From Novosphingobium sp. ERN07 (GTDB taxonomy: Bacteria > Pseudomonadota > Alphaproteobacteria > Sphingomonadales > Sphingomonadaceae): a stretch of 64,000 bases of DNA. The stretch lies in assembly GCF_012641335.1 (NCBI RefSeq), contig NZ_JABAID010000011.1, forward strand, positions 62,001 to 126,000, written 5' to 3'. The notes under the pieces were generated by a model. That model was given only the letters and a program-made list of their open reading frames with translations, was not told the origin of the DNA and searched no databases. Shown in pieces: positions 50,745-60,200 of the stretch (position 1 is the first letter of the stretch; the number at the start of each line of letters is the position of its first letter). A program made the translations under genes and the position numbers.

Positions 50745-51095
50745 TCATTTGCCTGCAGCGGCGAACTGGTCGTAGGCTTCGACCGCCTGCGCGGCATACA
50801 TGAGGCTCGGGCCGGCACCCATGTAGAGGGCCATGCCCATGACCTCCATGACTTCCTCACGGGTTGCGCCTTGCTTCACAGCCGCTTGCGAATGAAATGC
50901 GACGCAGCCGTCGCAGCGGATCGCGACCGAGATAGCGAGCGCGATAAGTTCCTTGGTCTTGGTGTCGAGCACGCCCTCTTCGGTCGCAGCCTTGGCCATG
51001 GCCGAGAATGCCTTGGTGACTTCGGGCGAACCGAGGCGCACTTCCTTGATCGCGGTCGAAAGCTCGCCCGCCATGGCTTGCCAGTCCTTGTGCAT
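50745..51095 (-). CDS. Carboxymuconolactone decarboxylase / AhpD-like protein
   Basis: A 116-residue all-helical protein. The redox pair CDGC (C61, C64) with downstream H68 (CDGCVAFHSQAAVKQGATREEVMEV) is the AhpD-type CxxC-x3-H motif, so a thiol-disulfide or peroxidase-reducing role is more likely than lactone decarboxylation. It follows the TauE gene by 31 bp and is probably the last gene of the sqr operon. Confidence 0.88.
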   Translation of the reverse strand: MHKDWQAMAGELSTAIKEVRLGSPEVTKAFSAMAKAATEEGVLDTKTKELIALAISVAIRCDGCVAFHSQAAVKQGATREEVMEVMGMALYMGAGPSLMYAAQAVEAYDQFAAAGK

Positions 51096-51126
51096 TACCG
51101 TTCTCCTTTGATAGCTGCCCGTGCGC

Positions 51127-51912
51127 TCAGGACTGGAAAACCATCCAGTTGCGATAGAGCATGTATCCCGCCACGACGACGATCAGCGCAGCAAATACGG
51201 TGTTGAGACGTCCCTTGGCAGCCGACAATTTGCGGGCAGCGGTAGCACCAAGAACCGAGCCGACCATCCCTCCGGCAATGAAGCTGGCAGCCAGAGACCA
51301 GTCGAGCAAATCCGATGCCGCATAGTTTGCCGCAGTGGTTAACCCAAACGCAGCCACAGCAATGAGCGACGTTCCGATTGCGCGATAGATTGGCATCGAG
51401 GTCGAGGCGACGAGCGCGGGAACGATCAGGAAACCGCCGCCTATCCCGAAAAACCCTGACAGCATCCCGGTGCCGACCCCGAAAAGGATGACCTTGGGCA
51501 GATTGTCACGGTTGCACTGGACGCCTTCGATCCCGGCTTCACCGCGTCCGCGATACATTGCGAAAGCCACGACCAGCATCAGCAGCGCAAACAGGAACAG
51601 CAGTTTCTGGCCGTCAAAAGCCTTGCCGAGCGTCGATCCGCCGAGCGCGCCAATCACACCGGCGAGGGCAAAGGAGCCGCCGCAGCGCCAGTTGACGTTT
51701 TTCTCGCGAGCATGATTGAACAACCCGGCCAGGGCGTTGGCAGCGACAGCTAGCGCGCTAGTTCCGATGGCCAGGTGCGGGCTTTTCACACCCACGACAT
51801 AGACCATCAAGGGCACGGCCAGGATCGAGCCGCCGCCTCCGACGAGGCCAAGGGTGAAACCGATCAGCACGCCGCTCAGCGCACCCAGGATATATTGGAG
51901 TTCGCTGAACAT
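51127..51912 (-). CDS. TauE/SafE-family sulfite/thiosulfate exporter
   Basis: A 261-residue membrane protein with eight predicted helices. The family's two repeats are seen as GFTLGLVGGGGSILAVPLMVYV near the start and GMLSGFFGIGGGFLIVPALV in the middle. It probably exports sulfite, thiosulfate or related anions made from sulfide. It lies 15 bp after the dioxygenase gene, as in bigR-type operons. Confidence 0.9.
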   Translation of the reverse strand: MFSELQYILGALSGVLIGFTLGLVGGGGSILAVPLMVYVVGVKSPHLAIGTSALAVAANALAGLFNHAREKNVNWRCGGSFALAGVIGALGGSTLGKAFDGQKLLFLFALLMLVVAFAMYRGRGEAGIEGVQCNRDNLPKVILFGVGTGMLSGFFGIGGGFLIVPALVASTSMPIYRAIGTSLIAVAAFGLTTAANYAASDLLDWSLAASFIAGGMVGSVLGATAARKLSAAKGRLNTVFAALIVVVAGYMLYRNWMVFQS

Positions 51913-51927
51913 CTGGGTGCCTTGCGT

Positions 51928-52851
51928 CTAAAGGAGATTCAGCGGCAGTTTGAGATAACTGACACCGTTTTCTTCCGGCTCGGGCAGATGCCCGGCCCGG
52001 ATATTGACCTGGATCGAAGGCAGGATGAGACGCGGCATGCCGAGCGTCTTGTCGCGCGCCTCGCGCATGGCAACGAATTCTTCTTCGCTCACGCCGTCAT
52101 GGACATGAACATTGCCCGTTCGTTCTGCACCGATAGTTGTTTCCCAAACATAGGTCTCCCGGCCCGGTGCCTTATAGTCGTGGCACAGGAAGACGCGGGT
52201 CTCATCGGGAAGCTGCATCAGGCGCCGGATTGAGCAGAACAGTGTGCGAGCATCGCCGCCGGGAAAATCAGCGCGGGCAGAGCCATAGTCGGGCATGAAC
52301 AGGGTATCGCCAACGAACACGGCATCGCCGATGACATAGGCGAGGCAGGCGGGCGTATGTCCCGGTACGTGCAGCGCTGTGGCGCCAAGGTCACCCAGCT
52401 GGAATGTTTCACCATCGCCCATCAGGCGGTCAAACTGCGAACCGTCTCGCGCGAAGCTGGCGGGCTCGTTGAAAACACCGGCGAACACATTCTGAACGGT
52501 CACGATTTCGCACCCGATGACCAGTGTGCCGCCGAGTTGCTGCTGAAGATAGGGCGCATCCGACAGATGATCGGCGTGGGCGTGGGTTTCCAGCAGCCAG
52601 TCGAGCGTCAAACCCTGTTCGCGTACATATGCAATAACGGCATCGGCCGAGCCATGACTGGTCCGCCCGGCCGCCTGATCAAAATCCAGTACGGGATCGA
52701 TAATCGCGGCGCGGCCGGTGACCGGGTCATGCACCACATGTGTCGCGGTGAAGGTCGGCTCATCGAAGAAGGTCCGAATCACAGGTTTGCCCGCTACCGC
52801 ACGCGCGGCTTCGATCTGGGCCGTCGCGGCCTGAATGGCACTGTCGTTCAT
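51928..52851 (-). CDS. Metallo-beta-lactamase-fold persulfide dioxygenase (Blh/ETHE1-like)
   Basis: A 307-residue enzyme. The metal motif HAHADH has H90, H92, D94 and H95, followed by HVPGHTPACLAYVIGDAVFVGDTLFMPDYGSARADFPGGDARTLFCSI and later FLCHDY. The HxHxDH, GHTP and D-x-x-GxAR-x-DFPGGDA text is that of persulfide dioxygenases and BigR-linked Blh hydrolases. Reaction: glutathione persulfide plus O2 to sulfite plus glutathione. ATGA overlap with the TolC-type gene upstream. Confidence 0.92.
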   Translation of the reverse strand: MNDSAIQAATAQIEAARAVAGKPVIRTFFDEPTFTATHVVHDPVTGRAAIIDPVLDFDQAAGRTSHGSADAVIAYVREQGLTLDWLLETHAHADHLSDAPYLQQQLGGTLVIGCEIVTVQNVFAGVFNEPASFARDGSQFDRLMGDGETFQLGDLGATALHVPGHTPACLAYVIGDAVFVGDTLFMPDYGSARADFPGGDARTLFCSIRRLMQLPDETRVFLCHDYKAPGRETYVWETTIGAERTGNVHVHDGVSEEEFVAMREARDKTLGMPRLILPSIQVNIRAGHLPEPEENGVSYLKLPLNLL

Positions 52852-54113
52852 GGGGTAATGTTCCCGGTGAGGGCATTCAGCCGCCAGGCCGCAACGGTCT
52901 GCATGCCTTCGGCCTGAAGCAATGCCGCCTCGGCCTCAATGGCTTCGCGTTCCGCATCAAGCACGGCTAAGGTGGGCTTGGCGCCTACCTGGGCTTCGAG
53001 CCGGGTGCCGCGCAATGCCTCGCTGGCGGCTTCTGTACGCAGACGGGATGCCTCAGTCATGCGCCGCGCGGTGACCAACCCCTGCCAGGCGTCAATGACT
53101 ATACCCTCCAGCGTCTGATCGGCCTGCCTCAACCTTGCCTCGCTGGCATCGAGATCGGCATCAGCAGCGCGGGTCTGCGAAGAGACGCGCCCGCCTGCCC
53201 ACAAAGTCCAGCGCCCGCGCACGCCGACCGCGACTGAGTCCGCCTTGTAACCGGGAAAGAATTGATCCCGCACATGAGCCGCTTCAGCGAACGCTCCGAC
53301 GGTGGGCATACCTTCTGCCTTGGCTGAACGTACCCCGGCTCGAGCGACATCGACCCCTGCTTTGGCTTGACGCAAGGCAGGGTTGGAAGTTCGAGCCATA
53401 TCCAGCGCTTCGTCAATCGTTGCTGGAATATGCGGCAATTCCGGGAGGGCTGCGAGATCCCCGGCAGGTTTGCCTGTCAGGCGCTGATAGGCAGCTTCAG
53501 CGGAAGTTCGCCGACCTTGCGCTTGCGCGAAACCAGCGTCGGCCTCAGCCTTGCGTGCACGCGCCTGCGCCAGTTCGGAACTAGCGATCTCCCCGGCGCG
53601 AAAGCGCAGGCCCGCCTGCCGCTCGGTCTCAACAAGTTCACTCACAAGCTGGCCGTAGCGGGCTTCGAGCTTTCTCGACGTCAGGACCTCGGTGTACGTG
53701 CTGACGGCAAGGACGATGGTTTGCAGCCGCGCCTGCTCCGCACCAAAGCGCGCTATGTCCGCGCCGCCGCGCGCCTGATCGACGGCGGACGAGATTCGAC
53801 CGCCAGCATAGAGTGGCATCTCAGCTGTTGCCTGCAGCGCCAGCGGCGAAACATTGTCGGCGGTGATCCCGAAAAATCCCCCGTTATCGATCCTCCCGGC
53901 ACCGTACGAGCCTTCGATCCGCAGGAGCGGATTGCTCTCGGCTCGGGCTCGGTCAAGCCGGGCTTTCGCCGCCGCCTCACCGGCTGTTGCTTCGGCAAGC
54001 GTGGGGGCGTTGGCCAGAGCATCGGTGATGGCGGCGGCGAGATCCTGCGCCGAAACCGGGGGAGCGGCAACGAGGCAGGATAGCGTGACCATAGACAGGA
54101 TCAGACGGCGCAT
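52848..54113 (-). CDS. TolC-family outer-membrane efflux protein
   Basis: A 421-residue outer-membrane factor. Signal peptide about residues 1-22 (MRRLILSMVTLSCLVAAPPVSA). Two internal repeats of long alpha-helical hairpins with NPLLRIEGSYGAG and NPALRQAKAGVDVARAGVRSAKAEG, typical of TolC/OprM proteins. No lipobox. It is coupled by ATGA to the persulfide dioxygenase. It should be the outer channel for the RND adaptor and permease encoded on the other side of sqr. Confidence 0.9.
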   Translation of the reverse strand: MRRLILSMVTLSCLVAAPPVSAQDLAAAITDALANAPTLAEATAGEAAAKARLDRARAESNPLLRIEGSYGAGRIDNGGFFGITADNVSPLALQATAEMPLYAGGRISSAVDQARGGADIARFGAEQARLQTIVLAVSTYTEVLTSRKLEARYGQLVSELVETERQAGLRFRAGEIASSELAQARARKAEADAGFAQAQGRRTSAEAAYQRLTGKPAGDLAALPELPHIPATIDEALDMARTSNPALRQAKAGVDVARAGVRSAKAEGMPTVGAFAEAAHVRDQFFPGYKADSVAVGVRGRWTLWAGGRVSSQTRAADADLDASEARLRQADQTLEGIVIDAWQGLVTARRMTEASRLRTEAASEALRGTRLEAQVGAKPTLAVLDAEREAIEAEAALLQAEGMQTVAAWRLNALTGNITP

Positions 54114-54125
54114 GTCAGGTCCGAT

Positions 54126-54329
54126 TCAGTTGAAAGCATTGCCGGGCCTGACACCCAGCTTCTTGAAAATCATTGCCGCAGGGCAAAACCCGGTGAAGCT
54201 GGCCTGAAACATGTTCGCACCCGCAAACGCAGTCAGCCAGAGAAACCCAGGATGTACCCAGTGCGCCAGCGCCAGGCTGGCCAGGACCACCACTCCGGCA
54301 AAACGGAAAACCGCAGCATCAAGCATCAT
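54126..54329 (-). CDS. DUF2892 (YgaP-type transmembrane) protein, second copy
   Basis: A 67-residue inner-membrane protein from ATG 54329, with AAGGAG about 7 bp upstream. Two helices (VFRFAGVVVLASLALAHWV and PGFLWLTAFAGANMFQASF) followed by TGFCPAAMIFKKLGV. The GFCP motif is shared with the copy at 37350, but overall identity is low. It lies between sqr and the TolC-type gene, a position seen in other sulfide operons. Confidence 0.88.
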   Translation of the reverse strand: MMLDAAVFRFAGVVVLASLALAHWVHPGFLWLTAFAGANMFQASFTGFCPAAMIFKKLGVRPGNAFN

Positions 54330-54340
54330 GGCTATTCTCC

Positions 54341-55621
54341 TTATTTGAAGCGCAGCTTGCGGATGCCGAGGGCGTGCATCGCCAGCTTTTCGTAGAAGGG
54401 TTCGCTGGTGCCACGCCGTACTTTGTGGATGAAATATTTCTCGAAGCCGATCTTCGCGAGGTGAACCCATTTCCCGCTCGACGACCAGTTAAGGTTGCGC
54501 GGTGGGATTTGCGGTTGAGCCACGAATGCCACGCCTCCATCGCCAAAGTCGGCCAGACAGACAGCGTTCCAGGTGGCTTCCTCGGCCGGCTCCTTGCCTT
54601 CCAGTTCAAGCTTGAGATTGGCGGCAATGGCGGTGACCATCGATTCGATCATAAAGCCGGTCTTGGGCACGCCGACAGGAACGGGCGTCGGCCCGATCGG
54701 CGGGATCGCCACACAGACCCCAAGCGAATAGACGTTCTTGAAGGTCGGATTGCGCTGGTGCTTGTCGGCGAGGATAAACCCGCGCGGATTGGTCAGTCCC
54801 TCGATACCGTGGACTGCGCCCACCCCGCGGAAGGCGGGCAGGATCATCGAATAGCCGAACGGAAGGTCATGGGCCGATTTGACCGAGCCGTCATCGGCTA
54901 CTTCCTCGACGTGCATGGAGCCCTCTTCCACCTTGGTGATGCGGGCGTTGGTGATCCACTTGATATGGCGATTGCGCAGTTCGCTCTCGAGCAGGGTTTT
55001 GGTATCACCAACCCCATCGAGGCCAAGGTGGCCAATGTATGGTTCCGGACTGATATAGGTCATCGGCACGCGATCACGGATCTTGCGGCGCCTGAGTTCG
55101 GTATCGAGGATCAGGGCAAACTCATATGCCGGGCCATAGCATGACGCCCCTTGCGCCGCGCCAACCACGATGGGCTTGGGATCTTCGCAAAACTTGTCAA
55201 AGGCATCCGCTGCATGGGAGGCATGGTCGGTGCGGCAGACCGACTGCGTGAACCCGTCAGGCCCCAGTCCGGCCACTTCGTCGAATGCAAGTTCGGGCCC
55301 GGTTGCGATCACAAGGTAATCGTAGGGCAGCGAGGTGCCATCATTGAGTTCAACCCGATTTTCTTGCGGGTGGACTCGCTTTGCTCCAACGGCGGTGAAA
55401 CCGATGCCCTTCTTCTTCATGATCGGCGGCAGGTGGACCTTGATCGCCTCAGGTTCACGCCAGCGCACAGCGACCCAAGGATTGCTGGGGACAAACCAGT
55501 AATCTTCCTGATCGTTGATCACCGTGACCTCCGCCTTGCCCTTGGCGGCATCGCGGATTTCATAGGCGGCGATCGTACCGCCAAGGCCTGCGCCTAGGAT
55601 GATGATCTGGGGCAATGACAT
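54341..55621 (-). CDS. sqr: Sulfide:quinone oxidoreductase (SQR)
   Basis: A 426-residue FAD-dependent membrane-associated enzyme that oxidises sulfide and passes electrons to quinone. N-terminal dinucleotide-binding motif GAGLGGT at residues 10-16. Redox cysteines of the SQR type: C129, C161 in AAQGASCYGPAYEFA, and C303 in SLGVCVAIPP. The C-terminal helix-rich tail with KIGFEKYFIHKVRRGTSEPFYEKL is for membrane binding. Start ATG 55621 fits the Rossmann start; an upstream frame extension lacks sense. First gene of the leftward operon. Confidence 0.92.
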   Translation of the reverse strand: MSLPQIIILGAGLGGTIAAYEIRDAAKGKAEVTVINDQEDYWFVPSNPWVAVRWREPEAIKVHLPPIMKKKGIGFTAVGAKRVHPQENRVELNDGTSLPYDYLVIATGPELAFDEVAGLGPDGFTQSVCRTDHASHAADAFDKFCEDPKPIVVGAAQGASCYGPAYEFALILDTELRRRKIRDRVPMTYISPEPYIGHLGLDGVGDTKTLLESELRNRHIKWITNARITKVEEGSMHVEEVADDGSVKSAHDLPFGYSMILPAFRGVGAVHGIEGLTNPRGFILADKHQRNPTFKNVYSLGVCVAIPPIGPTPVPVGVPKTGFMIESMVTAIAANLKLELEGKEPAEEATWNAVCLADFGDGGVAFVAQPQIPPRNLNWSSSGKWVHLAKIGFEKYFIHKVRRGTSEPFYEKLAMHALGIRKLRFK

Positions 55622-55694
55622 ATCGGTTCTCCCGCAATCCTGTCTGACGCCGCAGTTCCTCAGAAAATCTGTCGAAAGGCGTGCCGACACTCTG

Positions 55695-55728
55695 TATCGG
55701 ACTTGACTTATATAAGGCGTTTCCGATA
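55695..55728. promoter_or_regulatory. Nested dyad operator and promoter between sqr and rhodanese
   Basis: Outer arms TATCGGA (55695-55701) and TCCGATA (55722-55728) enclose a perfect 10-bp palindrome CTTATATAAG (55707-55716). Both dyads share the same centre, 55711.5. TTGACT (55703-55708) and ATATGA (55726-55731), 17 bp apart, form a good promoter for the rightward operon and overlap the dyad. The position allows one repressor to shut both divergent operons; the ArsR at 60435 is the likely one. Confidence 0.65.
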
Positions 55729-55792
55729 TGAGCAAGGGGTAAAGTTTGCACAGAGCCGCTTGCGAGCGGTCACCCGACGAAAGGACGAACCA

Positions 55793-56128
55793 ATGGTTTT
55801 TGGGTTTGGCAAAGCGAAGCATCCCGAACTGACTGCACAGGAACTAGATGCGATGCTGCGCACGGGTGATGCAGTCGTCGTCGATGTGCGTGAGGTTGAC
55901 GAGTTTGCCGCTGGCCACATTCCGGGCGCAATCAACATGCCGCTGTCGACGTTCCAACCATCCAGGCTGCCGGACACCGGAACAAAGAAGTTGGTCCTCA
56001 CCTGCCTCGGAGGCAAACGCTCAGGCATGGCGCTCGACAAGTGTGGCGTGGCGCAGGCTGCGGTCGACACGCATCTTGCGGGCGGCTTTGGCGCCTGGCA
56101 ATCGGCCGGATTGCCGGTCGAACGATAA
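55793..56128 (+). CDS. Rhodanese-domain sulfurtransferase
   Basis: A 111-residue single rhodanese domain: VVVDVREVDEFAAGHIPGAINMPLSTF, then active-site loop TCLGGKRSG with catalytic C71. It should transfer sulfane sulfur, for example from glutathione persulfide to sulfite or cyanide-like acceptors. No membrane segment, unlike YgaP. First gene of the rightward operon; 18 bp separate it from the RND adaptor. Confidence 0.9.
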   Translation: MVFGFGKAKHPELTAQELDAMLRTGDAVVVDVREVDEFAAGHIPGAINMPLSTFQPSRLPDTGTKKLVLTCLGGKRSGMALDKCGVAQAAVDTHLAGGFGAWQSAGLPVER

Positions 56129-56146
56129 GAAACGTCAGCAAGGAAC

Positions 56147-57229
56147 ATGACGATGCGGGGATACCTGTCGGCCTTGACCGCTCTCAGCACAGCGGTTCTC
56201 AGTCTGCCACTGACCGGTTGCAGCAGCAGCGAGGAGACTGCGCAGACGGCAAAGGCGCCTGCAGGGCCCCGCTTGGTCCTCGGCGCCAGTGACACGGTCA
56301 GTTGGCAGGACGTGAGCGCGGAAATCGCTACGGTCGATCAGGCTCAGGTTCTCGCTCGCATTCCCGGAATATTGACCACGCTGACGGTCAAGGAAGGCGA
56401 CATGGTCGCCAAAGGCCAGGTCATCGGGCGCATTGTCGATAGCCAGCTTGGCTATCAGGCAGGTGCTTATGGCGCGCAGGCTGCTGCTGCCCAGGCCCAG
56501 GCCGCGCAGGCGCAAGGCGAATTGTCGCGCGTCCGTTTCCTTTACCAGAACGGTGTCTATGCCAAAGCGAGGCTGGAACAGGCACAGGCAGCCGCAGCAG
56601 CAGCCAATGCCCAGATTCGCGCCGCACAGGCTCAGCAAGCGGCGGTAGGTGCCGTGGCCGGGCAAGGCACGGTGACCGCCCCTGCCAGTGGCCGCGTCTT
56701 GCGCGCCGATGTCCCGGCCGGTTCCCCGGTTGCACCGGGTATGGCAATCGCAGTGATTACCGCTGGCCCCACGATTGTCCGCCTCGAAATGCCCGAATCG
56801 CTGGCCGACAAGGTCCATGCAGGATCGCGGGTGACCACAAACAACCTGAATGCCGGAGCCGGCAGCGGAACGAGCGTGGGAACTGTGATCAAGGTCTATC
56901 CATCAGTCACCGCAGGGCAGGTTACGGTTGATGTGGATATGCCGGGAATCGACAACAAGCTGATCGGCCGCCGAGTTGCCGCCAAGGTCGAGACAGGCAC
57001 GCACAAGGCCCTGCTGGTGCCGGCGAGCTATGTCACGAATCGCTATGGCATCGATTATGTGACCCTCCTGACCAAGGACGGTTCTGCCGCGCAGGTGCCC
57101 GTGCAGACTTCAGCCACGACGGAACCGGGGAAGGTCGAAATCCTGTCGGGCGCAGCTGCTGGCGATACGCTGATAGGTCCGACTGGCGCGGTCCCAGGTG
57201 CTGATCAGTCAAACGGGGCGAAGCACTGA
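56147..57229 (+). CDS. RND efflux periplasmic adaptor (membrane-fusion) lipoprotein
   Basis: A 360-residue adaptor with lipoprotein signal (LPLTGC, C25). Order: beta-barrel/lipoyl strand (ARIPGILTTLTVKEGDMVAKGQVIGRIVD), an alpha-helical hairpin rich in Ala/Gln (YGAQAAAAQAQAAQAQGELSRVRFLYQNGVYAKARLEQAQAAAAAANAQI), the second lipoyl half (TVTAPASGRVLRADVPAGSPVAPG), then the beta-barrel and C-terminal domain. It overlaps the permease start by one base. Confidence 0.92.
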   Translation: MTMRGYLSALTALSTAVLSLPLTGCSSSEETAQTAKAPAGPRLVLGASDTVSWQDVSAEIATVDQAQVLARIPGILTTLTVKEGDMVAKGQVIGRIVDSQLGYQAGAYGAQAAAAQAQAAQAQGELSRVRFLYQNGVYAKARLEQAQAAAAAANAQIRAAQAQQAAVGAVAGQGTVTAPASGRVLRADVPAGSPVAPGMAIAVITAGPTIVRLEMPESLADKVHAGSRVTTNNLNAGAGSGTSVGTVIKVYPSVTAGQVTVDVDMPGIDNKLIGRRVAAKVETGTHKALLVPASYVTNRYGIDYVTLLTKDGSAAQVPVQTSATTEPGKVEILSGAAAGDTLIGPTGAVPGADQSNGAKH

Positions 57230-60200
57230 TGAATCTCGGCATATCGGGCAAGCTCACCCGAGCGACGATCATGTCGCCGCTCACGCCTCTGTTCCTGCTG
57301 GCAGCAATTCTTGTCGGCTTGCTGGCCACAATTACGATTCCCCGCGAGGAAGAGCCGCAGATCAAGGTGCCGATGGTCGACATCATGGTCCAGGCACCGG
57401 GGCTTTCCGCACGAGAAGCAGTCGAACTGGTGGGCAAACCGCTCGAGACCATCGTCAAGAGCGTTGACGGGGTCGAGCACGTATACACACAGGCGCAGGA
57501 TAACGGCGCGCTTGTTACGGCTCGCTTCCTCGTGGGATCGAATCCCGAAGACGCAGCTATCCGCATCAACGAAAAGATCGAGGCCAACAAAGACCGGATT
57601 CCGGTTGGCATCCCCGCCCCGCAAGTAACCGTACGCGGCATCAACGACGTGCCGATCGTGGTGCTGACGCTGACCCCCAAACCGGGCGCAGCAGGACGAT
57701 GGGACGACCAGGCCCTGTCTGAACTCGCTGGCAAACTCAGGACAGAAATCGCCAAGGTCGACGACGTCGGCCTGACCTTCATCACCGGAGGCCAGCATAT
57801 GGCGCTCCGGGTCGTGCCGGATCCTGCGAAACTGGCACTCTACCGCGTGCCCTTGGGCAATTTGATCGAAGCTGTTTCACAGGCCAATCGCGCTTTTCCA
57901 GCGGGAACCGTGCGCGAGGCAGGCCAAGCAGCGCTGATCGTTGCCGGCCAAACGCTGCGCGATGCACAGGAGCTTTCGAGCCTGACCGTCCGCTCCGCTA
58001 GCGGCGCGCCGGTGCTGCTCGCCGATGTCGCGAAGATCGAGCAGGCGCCGACCCAGAATCAGGCCCGCGCTTGGCGCTGGGCTAAGGACGACCATGCGGC
58101 CTGGAATATGGGCCCGGCAGTCAGCCTCGCCATTGCCAAGCGCGCCGGGGCTAATGCAGTTGCCGTTTCAGAAGGCGTTGTCGAGCGGGTCAACACCCTC
58201 AAAGCCACGCTGATCCCTGCGGGCGTCGAAGTCTCCGTCACGCGCAACTATGGCGAAAGCGCCAACGACAAGGCCAACGAACTCATATTCCATCTCGCGC
58301 TGGCAACGGTGTCGATCGTGGTACTGATCGGCTTTGCCATTGGCTGGCGCGAGGCCGGTGTCACCGCAATCGTCATCCCGACGACGATCATGCTGACGAT
58401 GTTCGCGTCGAACGTGATGGGCTTCACCATCAACCGGGTCAGCCTGTTCGCACTGATCTTCTCGATCGGCATCCTCGTCGATGACGCGATTGTCATGATC
58501 GAGAACATCGCGCGCCACTGGGCGATGAACGATGATCGGTCACGCATCGATGCCGCAGTCGATGCCGTGGCCGAGGTCGGCAACCCGACAATTATCGCCA
58601 CCTTGACCGTGGTCGCCGCATTGCTGCCAATGCTGTTCGTCTCGGGACTCATGGGGCCTTACATGGCACCGATCCCGATCAATGCCTCGGCGGCGATGAT
58701 CTTCAGCTTCTTCGTCGCGGTGATCATTGCCCCGTGGCTGATGGTCCGGTTTGCGAGGCAAACGCTGGCGCACGGACACGAAGAGCACGGCGGCAAGCTC
58801 GGCGCACTCTACAAGCGCTATGCCAGCAAGGTCATCGCGACCCCGCAGAGCGCCAAGCGCTTCCTCATCGTAGTTGGCGTCGCAACGCTGGTTGCCTGTT
58901 CGATGTTCTATTTCAAGGCGGTGACAGTGAAGCTGCTGCCGTTCGACAACAAGAGCGAAGTTCAACTGGTGGCTGATCTGCCCGAGGGCACCAGTCTGGA
59001 AACGACGTCGCGCGTGCTGGAACAGGCAGCGGCCGTGGCCAGGACCGTGCCCGAAGTCACCTCGATGGAGGCCTATGCGGGAACGTCGGCTCCGTTCAAT
59101 TTCAACGGTCTGGTCCGGCACTATTTCCTGCGCAATGCGCCTGAAATGGGCGACCTGATGGTTACACTGCTGCCCAAGGGCGACCGCTCGCGTTCCAGCC
59201 ACGACGTTGCGGTTGATCTTCGCGAAAAACTGAAGGCGATTCCCCTGCCCGCCGGTGGTTCGCTCAAGGTGGTCGAAACTCCTCCGGGACCGCCGGTTCT
59301 GGCGACCTTGCTCGCCGAAATCTACGGCCCAGACGAAGCCACCCGTCAGAAAACTGCGATGCAAGTCGAAGCGATCTTCAAGTCGGTGCCTTATATCGTC
59401 GATGTCGACAACAGCTTTGGACAGCCGCGCCCGACGCTCAAGCTGATCCCTGACCGGTCCAAGCTCGATCACTATGGCCTGTCCGAACGGCAGCTGTTCG
59501 ACAGCATCGGTGCGCTGCTTGGCGGCCAGGTGGTTGGCTATGCCCCGCGCGGGAGCGAGCGCGATCCGCTGCCGATCGAGCTCGCACTCGATCAGTCGCA
59601 ACGCAGCTGGTCGGCATCGCTCGCCGCAACGCCTGTCGCAGCGACACCCACTGGTCAACTCGTGCCGCTGGGCGAACTGGTCGCAGCGAAAATGGAGCCG
59701 GGCGGCCAGGCCATTTTCCGCCGCGATGGGCGGGGGGCAACAATGGTAACCGCCGAACTCGCCGGTCGCTATGAAGCTCCAATCTACGGTATGCTCGCGG
59801 TGGATGACGCCATCAACGCCTTCGACTGGAAGGCGCATGGGCTGATAAAGCCCGACATCGTTCTACACGGCCAGCCAGAGGACGAGAGCAAGGCCTCGGT
59901 GCTTTGGGACGGCGAATGGGAGATCACCTGGGTGACCTTCCGCGATATGGGCGGTGCGTTCATGGTGGCTCTGCTGGGCATCTACGTGCTGGTCGTCGGC
60001 CAGTTCCGCAGCTTCACCATCCCGCTGGTGATCCTCACCCCGATCCCGCTGACGCTGGTCGGCATCGTCCTTGGCCACATCCTCTTCCGCGCGCCGTTTA
60101 CGGCCACTTCGATGATCGGGTTCATCGCGCTCGCCGGGATTATCGTGCGCAATTCGATCCTGCTGGTCGATTTCATCCGCCACACCCGATCGGCCGACAA

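Noticed and set aside
58540..59838. 432-codon - strand frame within the RND permease
   Set aside because: Antisense to a well-conserved permease with all expected motifs.
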